A DNA stretch of 64,000 nt from positions 1 to 64,000 of the forward strand of contig CACJNU010000004.1 in NCBI GenBank assembly GCA_902594875.1, in the 5' to 3' direction. This document shows, in pieces, positions 41,888 to 55,200 of this stretch (positions are counted from its first letter, which is position 1; each line of letters starts with the position of its first letter). Both the position numbers and the translations under genes were made by a program. The stretch is from an uncultured Prochlorococcus sp. Lineage in GTDB: Bacteria; Cyanobacteriota; Cyanobacteriia; PCC-6307; Cyanobiaceae. A model generated the notes under the pieces. The model had not been told where the DNA came from and made no database searches. It saw only the letters and a program-made list of their open reading frames with translations.

Positions 41888-44473
41888 TTAATCAACATTT
41901 ATCTCTCCATTAATCAGATAAATATTAATCTCGTCTTTATTAAGGTAATGATTATTCAATATATTATTTGAAATTTTTGTCTCAATTTGTTTTTGAATAA
42001 TTCTTTTTAAAGGCCTTGCACCATAGGCATGATCGAAACTATTTTCGACAAGTTGGTTAATTGCTTCATCCGTAATTTTGAATTTTAAGTTTTTTTTGTT
42101 AAGTCTTTTTTCTAAATCTTGAAGCTGGATTTTTGCAATTTCTTTTATGTCATTTAATTCTAAATTATTAAAAATAACTATTTCATCAAGTCGATTTAAA
42201 AACTCAGGCTTGAAAAATTTTTTAATTTCATCATCTACAACTTTTTTAATTTCATTTGTATCTTCTTTTCTAACTGATAAATCATTTATTGATTGACTTC
42301 CTAAATTACTTGTGAGAACAATGATTGAATTTTTGAAATTGATTGTACGACCTTGACCATCAGTAATGATTCCATCATCAAGAACTTGTAAGAGAATATC
42401 TAAAATATCTTTGTGAGCTTTCTCTATTTCATCTAGGAGTATTAATGAATAAGGATTTTTTCTTACAGCTTCAGTTAATTGACCGCCTGATTCGAAACCT
42501 AAATATCCAGGAGGCGCACCTATGATTTTGCTCACTGAATGCTTTTCCATATATTCAGACATATCCAGTCTTGTAATTGAAGAATTTGAATCGAATATTA
42601 TTTTGGCTGTTACTTTACTTAGCTCTGTTTTCCCAACACCAGTTGGACCTAAAAAGAGAAAACTGGCTAATGGCTTGCTTGGATCATTTAGACCAGTCCT
42701 TGATCTCTTAATGGAATCTGCAACTGCCCTAATTGCACTATCTTGACCAATAATTTTTTCTTTAAGGATTGACTCGAGGCTCAAGAGTTTATCTTTTTCT
42801 GACTGGTTTAAGTTCTGTACTGGAATAGAGGTCCATTTTGAGACAACTTCTGCAATATCATCAAAAGTTACCTCTTGCCTTAAAAGACTTTTATCTCCAT
42901 TTTTTTGAAAATTTACTAGGGACTCACTTTTTTCTTTTAATTTTTTTTGCAAAGAATTTAAAGTTCCAAATTCTAATTCTGCTGCTTTGTTGAGGTCAAA
43001 ACTCCTTTTGGCTTGATCTATTTGCAATTGAACAGATTCAATTTCTTCTTTTATGGTGCTAATCTCATCAATTTCATCTTTTTCTTTTTTCCATTGAGCT
43101 CCTAATTCTGCCTGTTTATCTTTAAGGGATATAAGTTCATTATTGATTTTTTTTAATCTTTCTAGAGAAAATTCATCCGTTTCTCTTTTTAAAGATAATT
43201 TTTCCATCTCAAACTGTAGAACTTTTCGATCAATTTCATCAATTTCTTCAGGTTTGGAAGTTATGACCATATTTAATCTTGAGGCTGCTTCATCGATTAG
43301 ATCTATTGCTTTGTCAGGAAGAAATCTATCGTTAATATATCTTTCGCTAAGGGTTGCAGCAGCAACTAAAGCATTATCAGAAATTCTCACACTATGATGA
43401 ACTTCGTATCTTTCTCTCAATCCTCTTAAAATTGATACAGTATCATTGATTGAAGGAGCATCAACTTTTATCTTTTGAAATCTTCGTTCTAAAGCAGGAT
43501 CTTTTTCTATATTTTGTTTATGTTCATTAATAGTTGTAGCACCAATACATCTAAGTTCCCCTCTCGCAAGCATTGGTTTTAATAGGTTGCTTGCATCTAA
43601 AGAACCTCCACTAGCCCCTGCACCTACTACCGTATGAATTTCATCAATAAAAAGAATAACTTTACCGTCTGATTCTTTCACCTTCTTCAGAATATTTTTT
43701 ATTCTTTCTTCAAATTCTCCACGATATTTTGCTCCAGCTAAAAGTGAACCCATATCTAATGAAATTAGTTTCCTATCTTGTAGCGCAGAAGGTACATCGC
43801 CATTAATAATTCTTTGAGCTAACCCTTCTACAATGGCTGTTTTTCCGACCCCAGGTTCTCCAATAAGAACTGGATTATTTTTTGTTCTTCTACTCAATAT
43901 TTGAATTGTTCTTCTAATCTCTTCATCCCTACCAATAACAGGGTCTAAAATCCCATCTCGTGCAGATTGAGTTAGATCAATACCATATTTTTCCAAAGAC
44001 TCATTAGAACTATTAAATTCATTTTTTTCTGCCGGATCTGACTTCATTTTCTTTATAATTTCAAGAAATTCAGGAATACCTTTTTGATTTAAAATTTGAA
44101 ATCTATATTTTTCATCATAAGCGAAACCGTAAACTAAGTGTTCTGTTGATATCACTACATCATTTAAAGAATTTTTAATATCATTCGCCTTCAAAAATAT
44201 TTTGTGAAGAGTATCACCAATATATAAATTATCTTGTTTATTTTTCATTTTTGCCTTCGCATTTAATGAAGAAATTATTTCCCTTTCAAGATCTTTTAGA
44301 TTTACATTATTTTTTTTAAAAATCTTTTTTGTAATATTGTCTTCTTTTATAAGAGCTATTAATAAATTATCAGAGTCTACATTTTGTTGATAATTTTTAT
44401 AGGCAATTTCTTTGGCAAAAATAAAATTGTTCCAAGCAGAATTTGAGAATTCGCTTGGAACAATTTTCATCAA
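41888..44473 (-). CDS. ClpB-type AAA+ disaggregase
   Basis: Two AAA+ modules [18 protein letters not shown] and [15 protein letters not shown]; ClpB-type middle coiled coil. Confidence 0.93.
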   Translation of the reverse strand: MMKIVPSEFSNSAWNNFIFAKEIAYKNYQQNVDSDNLLIALIKEDNITKKIFKKNNVNLKDLEREIISSLNAKAKMKNKQDNLYIGDTLHKIFLKANDIKNSLNDVVISTEHLVYGFAYDEKYRFQILNQKGIPEFLEIIKKMKSDPAEKNEFNSSNESLEKYGIDLTQSARDGILDPVIGRDEEIRRTIQILSRRTKNNPVLIGEPGVGKTAIVEGLAQRIINGDVPSALQDRKLISLDMGSLLAGAKYRGEFEERIKNILKKVKESDGKVILFIDEIHTVVGAGASGGSLDASNLLKPMLARGELRCIGATTINEHKQNIEKDPALERRFQKIKVDAPSINDTVSILRGLRERYEVHHSVRISDNALVAAATLSERYINDRFLPDKAIDLIDEAASRLNMVITSKPEEIDEIDRKVLQFEMEKLSLKRETDEFSLERLKKINNELISLKDKQAELGAQWKKEKDEIDEISTIKEEIESVQLQIDQAKRSFDLNKAAELEFGTLNSLQKKLKEKSESLVNFQKNGDKSLLRQEVTFDDIAEVVSKWTSIPVQNLNQSEKDKLLSLESILKEKIIGQDSAIRAVADSIKRSRTGLNDPSKPLASFLFLGPTGVGKTELSKVTAKIIFDSNSSITRLDMSEYMEKHSVSKIIGAPPGYLGFESGGQLTEAVRKNPYSLILLDEIEKAHKDILDILLQVLDDGIITDGQGRTINFKNSIIVLTSNLGSQSINDLSVRKEDTNEIKKVVDDEIKKFFKPEFLNRLDEIVIFNNLELNDIKEIAKIQLQDLEKRLNKKNLKFKITDEAINQLVENSFDHAYGARPLKRIIQKQIETKISNNILNNHYLNKDEINIYLINGEINVD

Positions 44474-44537
44474 TCAAAATTTATTTATGACAGTAATAAA
44501 AATAAAGTCAAAAAGGGTGTTTAACTATTTAGAGGAT

Positions 44538-44888
44538 TTATTCAACAATCACTTTACCTACCATTCCAGCGCCTCTGTGTGGCTCGCAATAGTAATCATA
44601 AGTACCAGCAGTATCAAATGTTTCTTCCCAAGACTCACCTGGAGCAAAAGCTAGGTCCGCATGACTTAATTCCTCATGACCATCAAAAACAGCATTATGA
44701 GGGGCAAGTTTATTATTGACGAATTTAACTGTATCACCAGCACTAATGGTTACTGTACTTGGTTCAAATGCAAGCATTCCAGCATCTGTTCCAAGTTTTA
44801 CTTCAACAGTCTTAGCTGAAACTGATGAAATACCTAGACCTAGAGTTAAAACTATTGCGAATAACCCTGCAAAGATTGAACGTAACAT
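44538..44888 (-). CDS. petE: Plastocyanin
   Basis: [41 protein letters not shown]...[20 protein letters not shown] copper site. Confidence 0.97.
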   Translation of the reverse strand: MLRSIFAGLFAIVLTLGLGISSVSAKTVEVKLGTDAGMLAFEPSTVTISAGDTVKFVNNKLAPHNAVFDGHEELSHADLAFAPGESWEETFDTAGTYDYYCEPHRGAGMVGKVIVE

Positions 44889-44948
44889 AATAAAAAATTT
44901 GCTTATTTATATATATTACAAGGCTTTGTGAACCTAACTGCGAGAATT

Positions 44949-45932
44949 TTAATTGTTATTACAGCTTGGTAACTTTGACAACCTTAAAATATCATTCAGT
45001 GACTTGGCATAACTTTTAAGTTTAAAAGTCTCAGGATTAGTGATGTGGACATGATTAAAGTCATATTTTTTGATACTGAAGCTATCCCAAGGAGTAGTTT
45101 GGATGGGGAGAATTCTTAATAATATTTTTAGAATTTTTTTTGTAAGCGGTATCGCAAAAAATCTCCTCATATTATGTTTCTTTAAAAGTGTAATTATGGC
45201 ATCATCAATTGAAATGAATTTTTGACCTAGCACAAATTTTCTAAAGCCTTTGTATTTTTCTTCTTTATGATTTTTAATTAGAAACCCGCAAATCTGGGCG
45301 ATATCATTTGCGTGTATAAAGTGAAATTTAGAATCGAGTTTTAAAAATCTTGCTAACCAAAGCCATTTCCCAATTTCTTTCAATCCACTAGTTAAGTAAC
45401 TCAAAGGATATTTACTTTTTTTTCCAAGATTCCCTCCAAAAACCAAGGTAGGGAAAACAGCGAATGTTTTTTCTGCAAATGAGCTTTTTCTAAGTCTCTG
45501 GAAACATTCATATTTTGTTTGAATGTACTCTGTTCCATAAATCAATGATTCCCTCATTAATTCTGTTTGAGTATCAAGAATACTAGCTGTTGAAAAATAA
45601 ATAATCTTTTCTAATTTTTCAATATCAAGCATTTCTAGTAATTCTTCAAAAGCTTTAATATTTACTTCATAGGCTCTTTTTGGATCTCCCCAAGCTGTAG
45701 CAGTATGTATTAGGTAATTAATTTGACTAATTTCCTTTTTATACCTATTTGATTCCCTGATATCGCAGACCATTAACTTGACTTTTTTATTTTCTTGAAC
45801 AGAAATTGGTAATTTACTTTTGTCTCTTACCATGAGATAAAGCCTGAATTTTGTGTTTTTCAAAAACCAATCAACTAAATATTGGCCAACACATCCATTA
45901 GCGCCTGTTATTAATAAGTTTTTATATCCCAA
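44949..45932 (-). CDS. NAD-dependent epimerase/dehydratase (extended SDR)
   Basis: LITGANGCVGQYLVDWFLKNT N-terminal nucleotide-binding motif. Confidence 0.88.
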   Translation of the reverse strand: MGYKNLLITGANGCVGQYLVDWFLKNTKFRLYLMVRDKSKLPISVQENKKVKLMVCDIRESNRYKKEISQINYLIHTATAWGDPKRAYEVNIKAFEELLEMLDIEKLEKIIYFSTASILDTQTELMRESLIYGTEYIQTKYECFQRLRKSSFAEKTFAVFPTLVFGGNLGKKSKYPLSYLTSGLKEIGKWLWLARFLKLDSKFHFIHANDIAQICGFLIKNHKEEKYKGFRKFVLGQKFISIDDAIITLLKKHNMRRFFAIPLTKKILKILLRILPIQTTPWDSFSIKKYDFNHVHITNPETFKLKSYAKSLNDILRLSKLPSCNNN

Positions 45933-45940
45933 GACTTTGA

Positions 45941-46981
45941 CTAGTAAGTGAGTTTTTTCCCATGTTCAAAAAATGTTTGAGCATTTTCTTCTGGAGTCCC
46001 AGGTAAAATCCCATGACCCAAATTAAGAATATATTTTCTGTCTTTAATTTTGTTGAAAGTACTATCTATCCTTTCTTTTATTGATTCTTTGTTCCCGAAT
46101 AAAATGCCTGGGTCAACATTACCTTGAATTCCTATGCCGCTAGGGATTCTCTTACAAGCCTCTTCAATATCTACTGTCCAGTCTAATGAGATTATATCGA
46201 CTCCAGTTTTTGCCATTCTTTCTATGACACCAGCACTTCCTGAAATGTAAAGAATTACTGGTGTTTCTGGGTAATCCCCTTTTACAATGTCAACAACCTT
46301 TTTTTGATACGGCCCAGCAAAGATATCGTAATCTTGTGGGCTTAGTTGACCAGCCCATGAATCAAAAATTTGTACTACTTGCGCTCCAGATTTTATTTGA
46401 TACTTTAGATATTCACCAATGCATTTTGCAAAATGATCAAGAAGTTTATGAAGTAAATCTGGTTCTTTGAAAGCCATTGATTTTATTAAAGAATAATTTT
46501 TACTGCTTTTACCTTCAACTACATATGCGGCAAGAGTCCAAGGCGCGCCAACAAAACCTAAAACTGTTGCCTCATTATTCACATCTTTTTTTAGTGAAGA
46601 AAGAACTTGCCCAACAAAACTTAAACTCTCACTTGGATTTAATTCTTTTAAATTTTCTATTTGGTTAAGAGTTCTTATTGGGGTCTCAATTATTGGACCT
46701 TTACTTTCTATTATTTCAAAATTTATGCCCATCCCTGGAAGAGGGGTGAGAATATCTGAAAAAAGGATCACACCATCCGGTTTGAAAGCATGAAAAGGTT
46801 GCATTGAAATCTCATATGATAGTTCTGGATTTTCAGACCTCTCTCTAAAGCTTGGGTAACGTTCCCTTAAATCTCTATAGATTTTCATATATCTTCCTGC
46901 TTGCCTCATCATCCATACTGGAGGCCTATTTACTTTTTTACCTAATGCGGCAGAAAGTAGAAGTGGTAAATTTTGACCCAT
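45941..46981 (-). CDS. hemE: Uroporphyrinogen decarboxylase
   Basis: [63 protein letters not shown]. Confidence 0.98.
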   Translation of the reverse strand: MGQNLPLLLSAALGKKVNRPPVWMMRQAGRYMKIYRDLRERYPSFRERSENPELSYEISMQPFHAFKPDGVILFSDILTPLPGMGINFEIIESKGPIIETPIRTLNQIENLKELNPSESLSFVGQVLSSLKKDVNNEATVLGFVGAPWTLAAYVVEGKSSKNYSLIKSMAFKEPDLLHKLLDHFAKCIGEYLKYQIKSGAQVVQIFDSWAGQLSPQDYDIFAGPYQKKVVDIVKGDYPETPVILYISGSAGVIERMAKTGVDIISLDWTVDIEEACKRIPSGIGIQGNVDPGILFGNKESIKERIDSTFNKIKDRKYILNLGHGILPGTPEENAQTFFEHGKKLTY

Positions 46982-47098
46982 TTTTCAATTCGATATTTTA
47001 AAAAAAAATTAAAATCCAACTTAAAAATCTTACAATGTAAAGCTGAGCAAAAGCGTTATATGAACATTTATATGAAGCACTAAGTTAAATGAACCTTC

Positions 47099-49363
47099 TT
47101 ATTTTTTTGATTGATGCTTGAAGATACTCACGCTTAATGGGGGCAAAGCGAGTTCTAAAGCATTTTGATAATCATGAATATTGTAGTTTATGGTTTCTTT
47201 ACCTCCCATATTTCCTTTGTTGCTGCCCCCGTATCTAGAACCATCTGAATTAAATATTTCTTTATAGAATCCTTCCAAAGGAACACCTACTTTGTATGAC
47301 CCATGAGTATTAGGTGTAAAGTTAGCAACAACTACAAGCCACTCATTGGTATCGTTTTCTCTTCTCATGAAACTTATAACCGAATTAGATTTGTCATTAC
47401 AATCAATCCATTGAAAGCCATAAGGATCAAAGTCATTTTTCCATAACGCTGGTTCATTTTTATAAAGAACGTTAAGGTCATCAATCAAGTTCCTGATACC
47501 TTTATGAGGCTCAAATTCTAATAACTCCCATTGCAGATCATCCCAAACATTCCATTCTTGTCTTTGCCCAAATTCCATTCCCATAAATATCGTTTTTTTA
47601 CCAGGGTGGGTCCACATATAAGTTAGTAATGCTCGAGTATTTGCATATTTCTTCCAGTCATCGCCAGGCATTTTATGCAAAAGATGACTTTTCCCATGGA
47701 CAACCTCATCATGACTAAGTGCAAGCATAAAGTTCTCCGTATAGTTATATGTAATTGAGAAAGTTACACTATTTTGATGGAATTGCCTAAACCAAGGATC
47801 TATTTCAAAATAATCAAGCATATCGTGCATCCATCCCATATTCCATTTCAAGTTAAACCCTAACCCTCCCATGTCAGTTGGTTTGGTTACCATCGGCCAG
47901 GTTGTTGATTCTTCCGCTATAGAAAGTGCACCTGGGAAATGTTGGAAGAGTACATGATTAGCCTGTTGAAGAAATTTAACGGCTTCTATATTTTCATTCC
48001 CACCATTTTCATTGGGTATCCATTCTCCATCTGGACGTAGATAATCTCTGTAAAGCATTGAAGCTACAGCATCTACTCTTATGCCATCAATATGAAACTC
48101 TTCAAACCAATAAACGAGGTTTGCTACTAAGAAATTTCTTACTTCGTTTCTGCTGTAATTAAATATTAGGGTTCCCCATTCTTTATGTTCACCTATGCGT
48201 GAATCTCCATGTTCATAAAGATGACAACCATCAAAAAATGCTAAACCATGCTTATCTTTTGGGAAATGACCAGGCACCCAATCAAGAATTACGCCTATGC
48301 CTTCTTCATGGCATTTATTTACAAACTCTTTAAATTCATTTGGGGTACCAAATCTACTTGTTGGTGCATACCAGCCTGTAACTTGGTATCCCCAGGAACC
48401 ATCAAAAGGATGTTCAGATATTGGCATTAGTTCAATATGAGTGAATCCTCTCTCTTTTACGTAAGGGATGAGTTTCGCGGTTAATTCTGGATAAGTTAAT
48501 AATCTTGTTCCAGGTTTTAAATCGGCTGCAGGCACTGGGTCTCTTGGTTCACCATTGTCCTCAAAATATTTATTATCTGTTGATTCGTGGAGCCAACTTC
48601 CTAAATGCATTTCATAAACTGAAATTGGCTTGTTAATTTGACTAGAAGAATCTCTATTTGAAATCCAAGAACTATCATTCCAATTAAAGTTTTTCAATTT
48701 TGAAACTATTGAACCATTTTGAGGTCTTATTTCATGAAGGAAACCATATGGATCAGCTTTCTCATAGATATGACCTTGTTGTGTTCTTATTTCGTATTTA
48801 TATGTATCGCCCTCTTGCATTGTTGGCATGAATAGTTCCCAAATTCCCCCTAATCTTTTTTGCATTGGATGATGTCTTCCATCCCAAGAATTTGTATCTC
48901 CAATTATCGAGATTGATTTTGCATTTGGAGCCCAAATGCAAAACATGACTCCTTTTTGATTTTTTTCTTCAATGAGATGTGCTCCCATTTTTTCCCAAAT
49001 ATGATGATGATTACCTTCTGCAAAAAGATGTCTATCAACTTCTCCCATCCACTCATCTCTATATGACCAAGGGTCATGTTGTGTATGTGTGATCCCTCCT
49101 CGTGAAATATTTATTTCGTAATTATGATTTGGATTTTCAGGCAGAATAGCTTCAAAAAGCCATTTATGGTTTATGCTTTCAGCCTTATAGGTATTGTTTT
49201 TAAAATTTATTTTAACTTCGTCGGCTTCAGGCATCCAAACCCTAATTACCCATTGTTCTTCATAAAAATGAGGACCTAATATTTTTAATGGATTATCATT
49301 GCAACAATTTTCTAGGTTGATAGCTTCTGATTTAATCCAGTCTGCTTGAATTGTCTCGATCAT
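47099..49363 (-). CDS. glgB: 1,4-alpha-glucan branching enzyme
   Basis: GH13 motifs: [56 protein letters not shown]. Confidence 0.98.
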   Translation of the reverse strand: MIETIQADWIKSEAINLENCCNDNPLKILGPHFYEEQWVIRVWMPEADEVKINFKNNTYKAESINHKWLFEAILPENPNHNYEINISRGGITHTQHDPWSYRDEWMGEVDRHLFAEGNHHHIWEKMGAHLIEEKNQKGVMFCIWAPNAKSISIIGDTNSWDGRHHPMQKRLGGIWELFMPTMQEGDTYKYEIRTQQGHIYEKADPYGFLHEIRPQNGSIVSKLKNFNWNDSSWISNRDSSSQINKPISVYEMHLGSWLHESTDNKYFEDNGEPRDPVPAADLKPGTRLLTYPELTAKLIPYVKERGFTHIELMPISEHPFDGSWGYQVTGWYAPTSRFGTPNEFKEFVNKCHEEGIGVILDWVPGHFPKDKHGLAFFDGCHLYEHGDSRIGEHKEWGTLIFNYSRNEVRNFLVANLVYWFEEFHIDGIRVDAVASMLYRDYLRPDGEWIPNENGGNENIEAVKFLQQANHVLFQHFPGALSIAEESTTWPMVTKPTDMGGLGFNLKWNMGWMHDMLDYFEIDPWFRQFHQNSVTFSITYNYTENFMLALSHDEVVHGKSHLLHKMPGDDWKKYANTRALLTYMWTHPGKKTIFMGMEFGQRQEWNVWDDLQWELLEFEPHKGIRNLIDDLNVLYKNEPALWKNDFDPYGFQWIDCNDKSNSVISFMRRENDTNEWLVVVANFTPNTHGSYKVGVPLEGFYKEIFNSDGSRYGGSNKGNMGGKETINYNIHDYQNALELALPPLSVSIFKHQSKK

Positions 49364-49415
49364 GACTGGTAGATATTAACGATTAATAATATCAAATGAT
49401 TAACCAAAAAAATAA

Positions 49416-50996
49416 TTATTTATAGAAAAAAGGAGTCATTTTCATAAATGTTTTATCAAGGCTAAAACTTAGAGTAATAATTCTATGATTTGCTGAAGGA
49501 GATCCAACATTTCCCTCCCCAAATCCAGGATTGACTCCAATAGCGGGATAAGCTGCTGCAGATATAGATAAGCGAAGCTTACTATCTTTAATCAAACAAA
49601 TATTTGTTGGTTGCATTGTGATTTGATACATGCATTCTTCACTTATTTTGGAGTTTTTAACCCTTAAGAATCCTGTTGAAAATTGATTCACCTTTTCATT
49701 ACCTTCTTCAACTAAAGATAAAGCAAGGCAGATATCGAAATTGGGCTGATCACTTTTTACTTGGATTGTTAATGTTGGAACTCCTCTTAAATATTGATCT
49801 TCTTCAAAAGAATTGGTTTGAAAAACACCAACATCCAGGCGTTTATCAATGATACTTCTATTAAACTTTCCTGGATTTGGACCTAAATGACCACCGTCAG
49901 ATGGAGCAGGCCTCCATGGGTCATTAACAATTGTGAACCATCCTGAACCTTTTGAATTTATGGTCAGACTTCCATCTTCAACCTTTACATTTGCTGTTCC
50001 ATCGCTTTTGAGCCCAAAAATAAATTCAGGGTGAAATTTATTATCTAATTCTTCCCATTTATTTAATGAAATATTCCAAATTTTTTTCTCGTTTTTAAAG
50101 TTCTTAGAATTAAATTCTTCATCTGATTTTAAATGTTTATCAAAAAATTTTAATAAAGATTCTTGTGATCCCTCCCACCAATTTAGATGTGTCGCATTCC
50201 CAATAATAATCTCTGGGCTTCCACCAGCTTCTTTAGATTTTTTATAAAGATCAAAGGCACCTTTTAAATGTGGATCCCAAAGTCCTCCAATAATTAACAT
50301 AGGTTGCTTAATCCATGATGAAATTGGGCTGAATTCTTCAAATGGGCGAGAATTATTTAAATTTTTAAGCCATTCCAAAACAAAGCTACTGGGATCATAT
50401 TTTTTTAAAATATCAATTCCTTGCCTTAAATAACTTTTATTTTCTAAGGCTAATCTTATCTTTTCCCATTCAAGCAATTTATTTTCTCTTTTCATTTTTA
50501 GTGCTGCGATTTGAAGCCCCCATGCAATATTGTTATGCCACCAATATGCTCCTCCATCTGAACACCAATGATCTTTAATATTCATCCCAGTCATTGCTGG
50601 AGATAAACAATCGGGCGGCTTTGAATTTAATTCACCAGTTAGTTGAGTAAATCCATGATATGAAAAACCATATAAGCCAAGTTTTCCATTACATTGTTTT
50701 AGAGATCTTACCCATTCATGTGTTTCTGAAGTATCGCTAGCTTCTTGAGAAAAACCATTAAAAACTCCTTCAGAAGAGCCCATACCTCTAACATCTTGAA
50801 TTATTACCATATACCCCTTGGTTGCCCACCATTCTGGGTGAGAATAGGTAATAGTTGAAGCTATTCCCCTGCCATATGGTTGTCTCATTAATAACGCAGG
50901 CCATGGTCCATTACTATTAGGTAACCAAATCCTGGATATAAGTCTTACTCCATCTCTAAGTACTAGAGACTTGTCAAACCATCTTGAACCAGACAT
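49416..50996 (-). CDS. CocE/NonD family hydrolase
   Basis: MRQPYGRG...GYMVIIQDVRGMGSSEG...GLYGFSYHGFTQL; Xaa-Pro dipeptidyl-peptidase-like C-terminal region. Confidence 0.88.
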   Translation of the reverse strand: MSGSRWFDKSLVLRDGVRLISRIWLPNSNGPWPALLMRQPYGRGIASTITYSHPEWWATKGYMVIIQDVRGMGSSEGVFNGFSQEASDTSETHEWVRSLKQCNGKLGLYGFSYHGFTQLTGELNSKPPDCLSPAMTGMNIKDHWCSDGGAYWWHNNIAWGLQIAALKMKRENKLLEWEKIRLALENKSYLRQGIDILKKYDPSSFVLEWLKNLNNSRPFEEFSPISSWIKQPMLIIGGLWDPHLKGAFDLYKKSKEAGGSPEIIIGNATHLNWWEGSQESLLKFFDKHLKSDEEFNSKNFKNEKKIWNISLNKWEELDNKFHPEFIFGLKSDGTANVKVEDGSLTINSKGSGWFTIVNDPWRPAPSDGGHLGPNPGKFNRSIIDKRLDVGVFQTNSFEEDQYLRGVPTLTIQVKSDQPNFDICLALSLVEEGNEKVNQFSTGFLRVKNSKISEECMYQITMQPTNICLIKDSKLRLSISAAAYPAIGVNPGFGEGNVGSPSANHRIITLSFSLDKTFMKMTPFFYK

Positions 50997-51003
50997 TTAG
51001 GAT

Positions 51004-51276
51004 TTAGATAATGTCTGGGCAGTGCAGCCCAATGACATAAATAGAAAATATCTCTGCGTTAACGGGAGTTAACTTTTTTTTGTTTGATACATAATCTATA
51101 GCTTGATCTGAACTAGCTGAAATACCTTTGGAATTAAATTCTCTAAACTTATTACATAAATTCCTAGCTTCGTTTGGATTCTTTTTTACAGTTTCCAATA
51201 AGTTAGATTGACTTAAAACAGGGTATAAAGAGTTGAAAAACAAAATTAAAAAAAATAACAACGGTTTCATTATCAC
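51004..51276 (-). CDS. Small secreted hypothetical protein
   Basis: N-terminal signal-like MIMKPLLFFLILFFNSLYPVLSQS. Confidence 0.6.
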   Translation of the reverse strand: MIMKPLLFFLILFFNSLYPVLSQSNLLETVKKNPNEARNLCNKFREFNSKGISASSDQAIDYVSNKKKLTPVNAEIFSIYVIGLHCPDII

Positions 51277-51310
51277 TAACTTTTTCTAAATTCTACATTA
51301 AAAAATTTTT

Positions 51311-51730
51311 TTATCCAAGATTCCCAATAGATTTGTCGATTTGACTAGCTTTTTTAATCCATTCTTTTAAGAGAATAAAAGTTGTATCTGTCTCAGTTTT
51401 TACTCTAAGAGTTCTCTCTAATCTACCAATTTTGCGTTCTAATTCGTAAGGTGTAGATAGTGATAATGATTTTATAGAAGATATACCGCAATGTAAAAGT
51501 AGATATGCTTGCGGTGGAGAAATTCCAATTTCTTTTTTAAAAATAGCTATCGTTCTAATTTTCTTGAGATTATTCAATGTACATAGTGAAGATTTTCTTT
51601 GAATCTCATTTATATCTAAATCCGAAAGATTACTTAATTTTTCAAAATCAGTTAGATTATTTTGAATAAAGAAAGACTTCTCATGTCTAAAATTAGTTGG
51701 TAAAAAATCTAAAAAAGTTTTACTTTCCAT
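51311..51730 (-). CDS. DUF4332-like helix-hairpin protein
   Basis: LSDLDINEIQRKSSLCTLNNLKKIRTIAIFKKEIGISPPQAYLLLHCGISSIKSLSLSTPYEL. Confidence 0.65.
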   Translation of the reverse strand: MESKTFLDFLPTNFRHEKSFFIQNNLTDFEKLSNLSDLDINEIQRKSSLCTLNNLKKIRTIAIFKKEIGISPPQAYLLLHCGISSIKSLSLSTPYELERKIGRLERTLRVKTETDTTFILLKEWIKKASQIDKSIGNLG

Positions 51731-51741
51731 TTTTTAAAAGA

Positions 51742-52185
51742 CTAATTCATTTTGACATTTTTCTGAACTTCTCCTATAACCACTGGTTTACTTACACCAT
51801 CTGAGATTTTTTCAAGTTTTCTTATCTTGATTTTTACATCTGCACCAGATCTGCTACCTTTCCTTAAGTTTTCCGATAATTGTTCTAAAGTTGGCTCGAT
51901 AGATTCTTCTGGAAAGTCATCATTTGCTTTAGCAATAATCAAATCGAACCCATTGTCATAAACAATTGGAACATATTTTGCACCTTCTATTTCAACCTTT
52001 TCGGAGTAACTTTGTATAAATGCCCAACTACTCAAAGAAAGCAATAATGAAAAAATGGTTGCTCCAATTATTCGAAATTTGAAACCAAAATTAAATATAA
52101 ATGCTGCTATTGTGCAAATGAAAAGAAATATTCCAAAGAATCCAAAAATTTTGGGTGTGTTCTCTAATAGTTCAAAAAAAGACAT
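51742..52185 (-). CDS. Ycf51/DUF2518-like membrane protein
   Basis: Two N-terminal TM segments followed by KYVPIVYDNGFDLIIAKANDDFPEESIEPTLEQLSENLR. Confidence 0.7.
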   Translation of the reverse strand: MSFFELLENTPKIFGFFGIFLFICTIAAFIFNFGFKFRIIGATIFSLLLSLSSWAFIQSYSEKVEIEGAKYVPIVYDNGFDLIIAKANDDFPEESIEPTLEQLSENLRKGSRSGADVKIKIRKLEKISDGVSKPVVIGEVQKNVKMN

Positions 52186-52237
52186 TTAGTGGCTTTGACC
52201 TGATTAATTTCCTATATTTTGTAAGCCTACTCTATTT

Positions 52238-55200
52238 TTGGGCTCTAACTTGAAAAAAATTAGATCTCTACATTCAAATACTAAGATTCTTTTGGTAGGG
52301 ATTCTTTTACCTTTAGGTTTTTTAGGCACTTTTTTATTAAATAATTTTTTAAGAGAAACTTATAGTTCTAGGAAATTAGAACTAGAAAAAAGTATTGAGA
52401 ATCTTTTAGATAAAAATATTGATTTAGGTAATTATGTCGGGATTAGATTTCTAGGTATTTCTTTGGGCAATTCAAAAATTAATGATAAAAAAAATATAGA
52501 TTCTGAAATTACAGCCAAAAATGTATATGTGGGCATTATGCCTTTTAGATCTTTACTAAAACAAAAATGGATTGTAAAAATAAGTCCTAAGAAAGTAGCT
52601 ATAAATATAGAAAGAGATTTTTTTAAAAGGGACGAATCTTATAAAAGGGATCTAATTACAAAAAAATCAGAATCAAAGTATGAATTGAACTTTAACTTAA
52701 ATAAATATGCAGATCTGAAGTTTAATAATTCAGGATTAAAAACAAAAATAAAAGGTAATGTTATTTACAAGTCAAGAAATAGCCAAATCATTGCTAATGT
52801 AAAATCAAATTTTGATGAAAAGGGTTTTTTAAAATTTAAATTTAATACAAAGTTAAATCAAGACTTTTTAAAACTGGACTTATTTTCTAAGGGTTTAGAT
52901 CTTGAGAATTCTGAATATATTATTGGTAATAGAAAAATTAGCTTTAAAAAGGGTACCTTTAAATCTAACTTTAAATTTAATAAATCATCAAAGCGCACAT
53001 TTTGTGAAGGAAGATTTTCTTTTACTAATTTAGAAATAAAACCAGAAGATTTCGCAGAGAATATAAATTCAGGTTCAACTAGGTTTTTTTGTAAAGAAAA
53101 TAATTTAATTGGTAATACAGAAGAATTAAATTATGGAACTTTGACTTCGAATTTTAATCTCAATGTACCACTTAATAAAAGTTCCAATAATATTAATCTA
53201 ATAGGAAGTATTGGATACATTAATAGCCTTAATCCAGATATAAAATTATTGGGTAATATCCCCTTCTGGTTTGATAGAAGAGGTATTAATTTTGGTGATA
53301 TAGATACTAGTTTTAAAATAAATAGAACTCAATTATCTAATTTAAATATTTTCCGAAAAAATGATATAAGGGGTTTCATTACTGCGAAAGGAGAATTAAA
53401 AGGAAAAATTACTGATCCTGATATTTCGATAAACTTTAATCTAGATTACCCGCACTTTAAAGGTATCCGCATTAGAGAAATATGGGAGGGAGATATTAAA
53501 AATGAAAATAATGAATTTCTGCTTAATATGAAAAATAAATACTCTCCAATCCCTTCATTTCTCTCAATCAATTTTAATTCTGATCTCAAAATAAATAATG
53601 CAAATTTTATAAGAGTTTTTAATTCTAATAAAGGTACTATAGGCATAACCAAAAAGGATGATGGTTATAATTGGCGAGCGGATAATTTTCCTCTTGATGA
53701 ACTTGAATTATCAATAGACAAAAATCAATTCGATAGAATTGACGGTATTATTAATGGTAATGGATTAATTTCGTCAGACCAGTCATACCTTAATGGGCGA
53801 ATTGCTTGGAGTTTAGGTAAATATGGGAATATTAATCTAGCTAATTCATTATTTGATTTCCGCGTCAAAGATAATTCTTTTTATATTAACTCTTCTTTAT
53901 ATCCAATTGATGGAGGAATAATTGAAGTCGAGTATGATTCAAGTAAAAAAAATATTATTAATTCAGAATTCAAAGATATAAGCACTAGTTGGACTATCCT
54001 TACAGCTGTTGATATTTTTAATTTTGATAATAAAAAAGTGATTCCTATAAGTAAATCAAATATTTTGGATGATTTGGAAATAAATAAAGAAAATAAATCA
54101 TTTAAAGAGAGGATCGATTTTATAAATAACTTTATTGAAAATAGTAATGTGCTGGAGGAAAAATTTAAATTGAAAAAATATTTTAATAAATTTAGGAGTA
54201 GATACAATGGGAAAATTACTATTCAGGGCGATAGTCCTGCAAATTATAAATTGAATGCAAAATTAAATGGCTATCTTGATCTATCAATAGATAACTATGA
54301 GAACAATAAGGAGGAATTTTCTATTGATTTGGAAGGAGGATTATTAAAAGGGAAAGGTTCTTTAAGAATTAAAAAATTACCTCTAAGTGCAGCAAATATC
54401 TTTTTAAATAAACCAAGAGATTTTTTTGGAGGGTTGGATATGAATTTATTATATGATCTTGATACAAAATCTTTTTTTAGTGAAATTTCTTCCGATAATA
54501 CATCAATTAAAAACAACACTATAATTTTTGATAAAGGACTAGTTGAATTTAATAATTCTATTTTTGATATTGATTTTTCACTTTTAATAAATGATTCTGA
54601 AATCCCAGTTAATATTAAAGGCTCAATACCTGTAAATAAATCGAATAACTTTGATCTAAGATTGATTGGGAATGGAAAATTTATTGAGTTAATAGATATT
54701 TTTGCTGATGAATACTTTACCTTTAAAGAAGGTGATGTTAATCTTCGGATGATAATTAAAGGGACTTTAAATAAACCAATATTGAACGGTTTTATAGTAA
54801 TTAAAGATTCCGAAATTGATTTTTATAACAACATAATAAAAGATATTAATAGCTTGATAATTTTTGATTTTGACTCTTTAGAGATCAAGAATCTAAAAGC
54901 AAAAGTGAAAAATTCTGGAGATATTTTTATTAAAGGTTCTTTGCCTTTTTACAGTAAAAATGATTCTGGTGAATCAGAGATTAATATGGTAACGAATAAA
55001 TTTACTTTAAAGACAGACAATTATAATTTTCTAATTGATTCAGATATAGATTTAAGTGGATCATTTGAAAATCCTGTTTTAGGCGGTAATTTATCTCTTA
55101 ATAATGGATTTATTAACTTTAATATAAATAATCAAAATAATAAGTTAGATAAAGATACTAAATTAAAGGAAAATAAAAAAGATTGGGCAGAACTCTACTG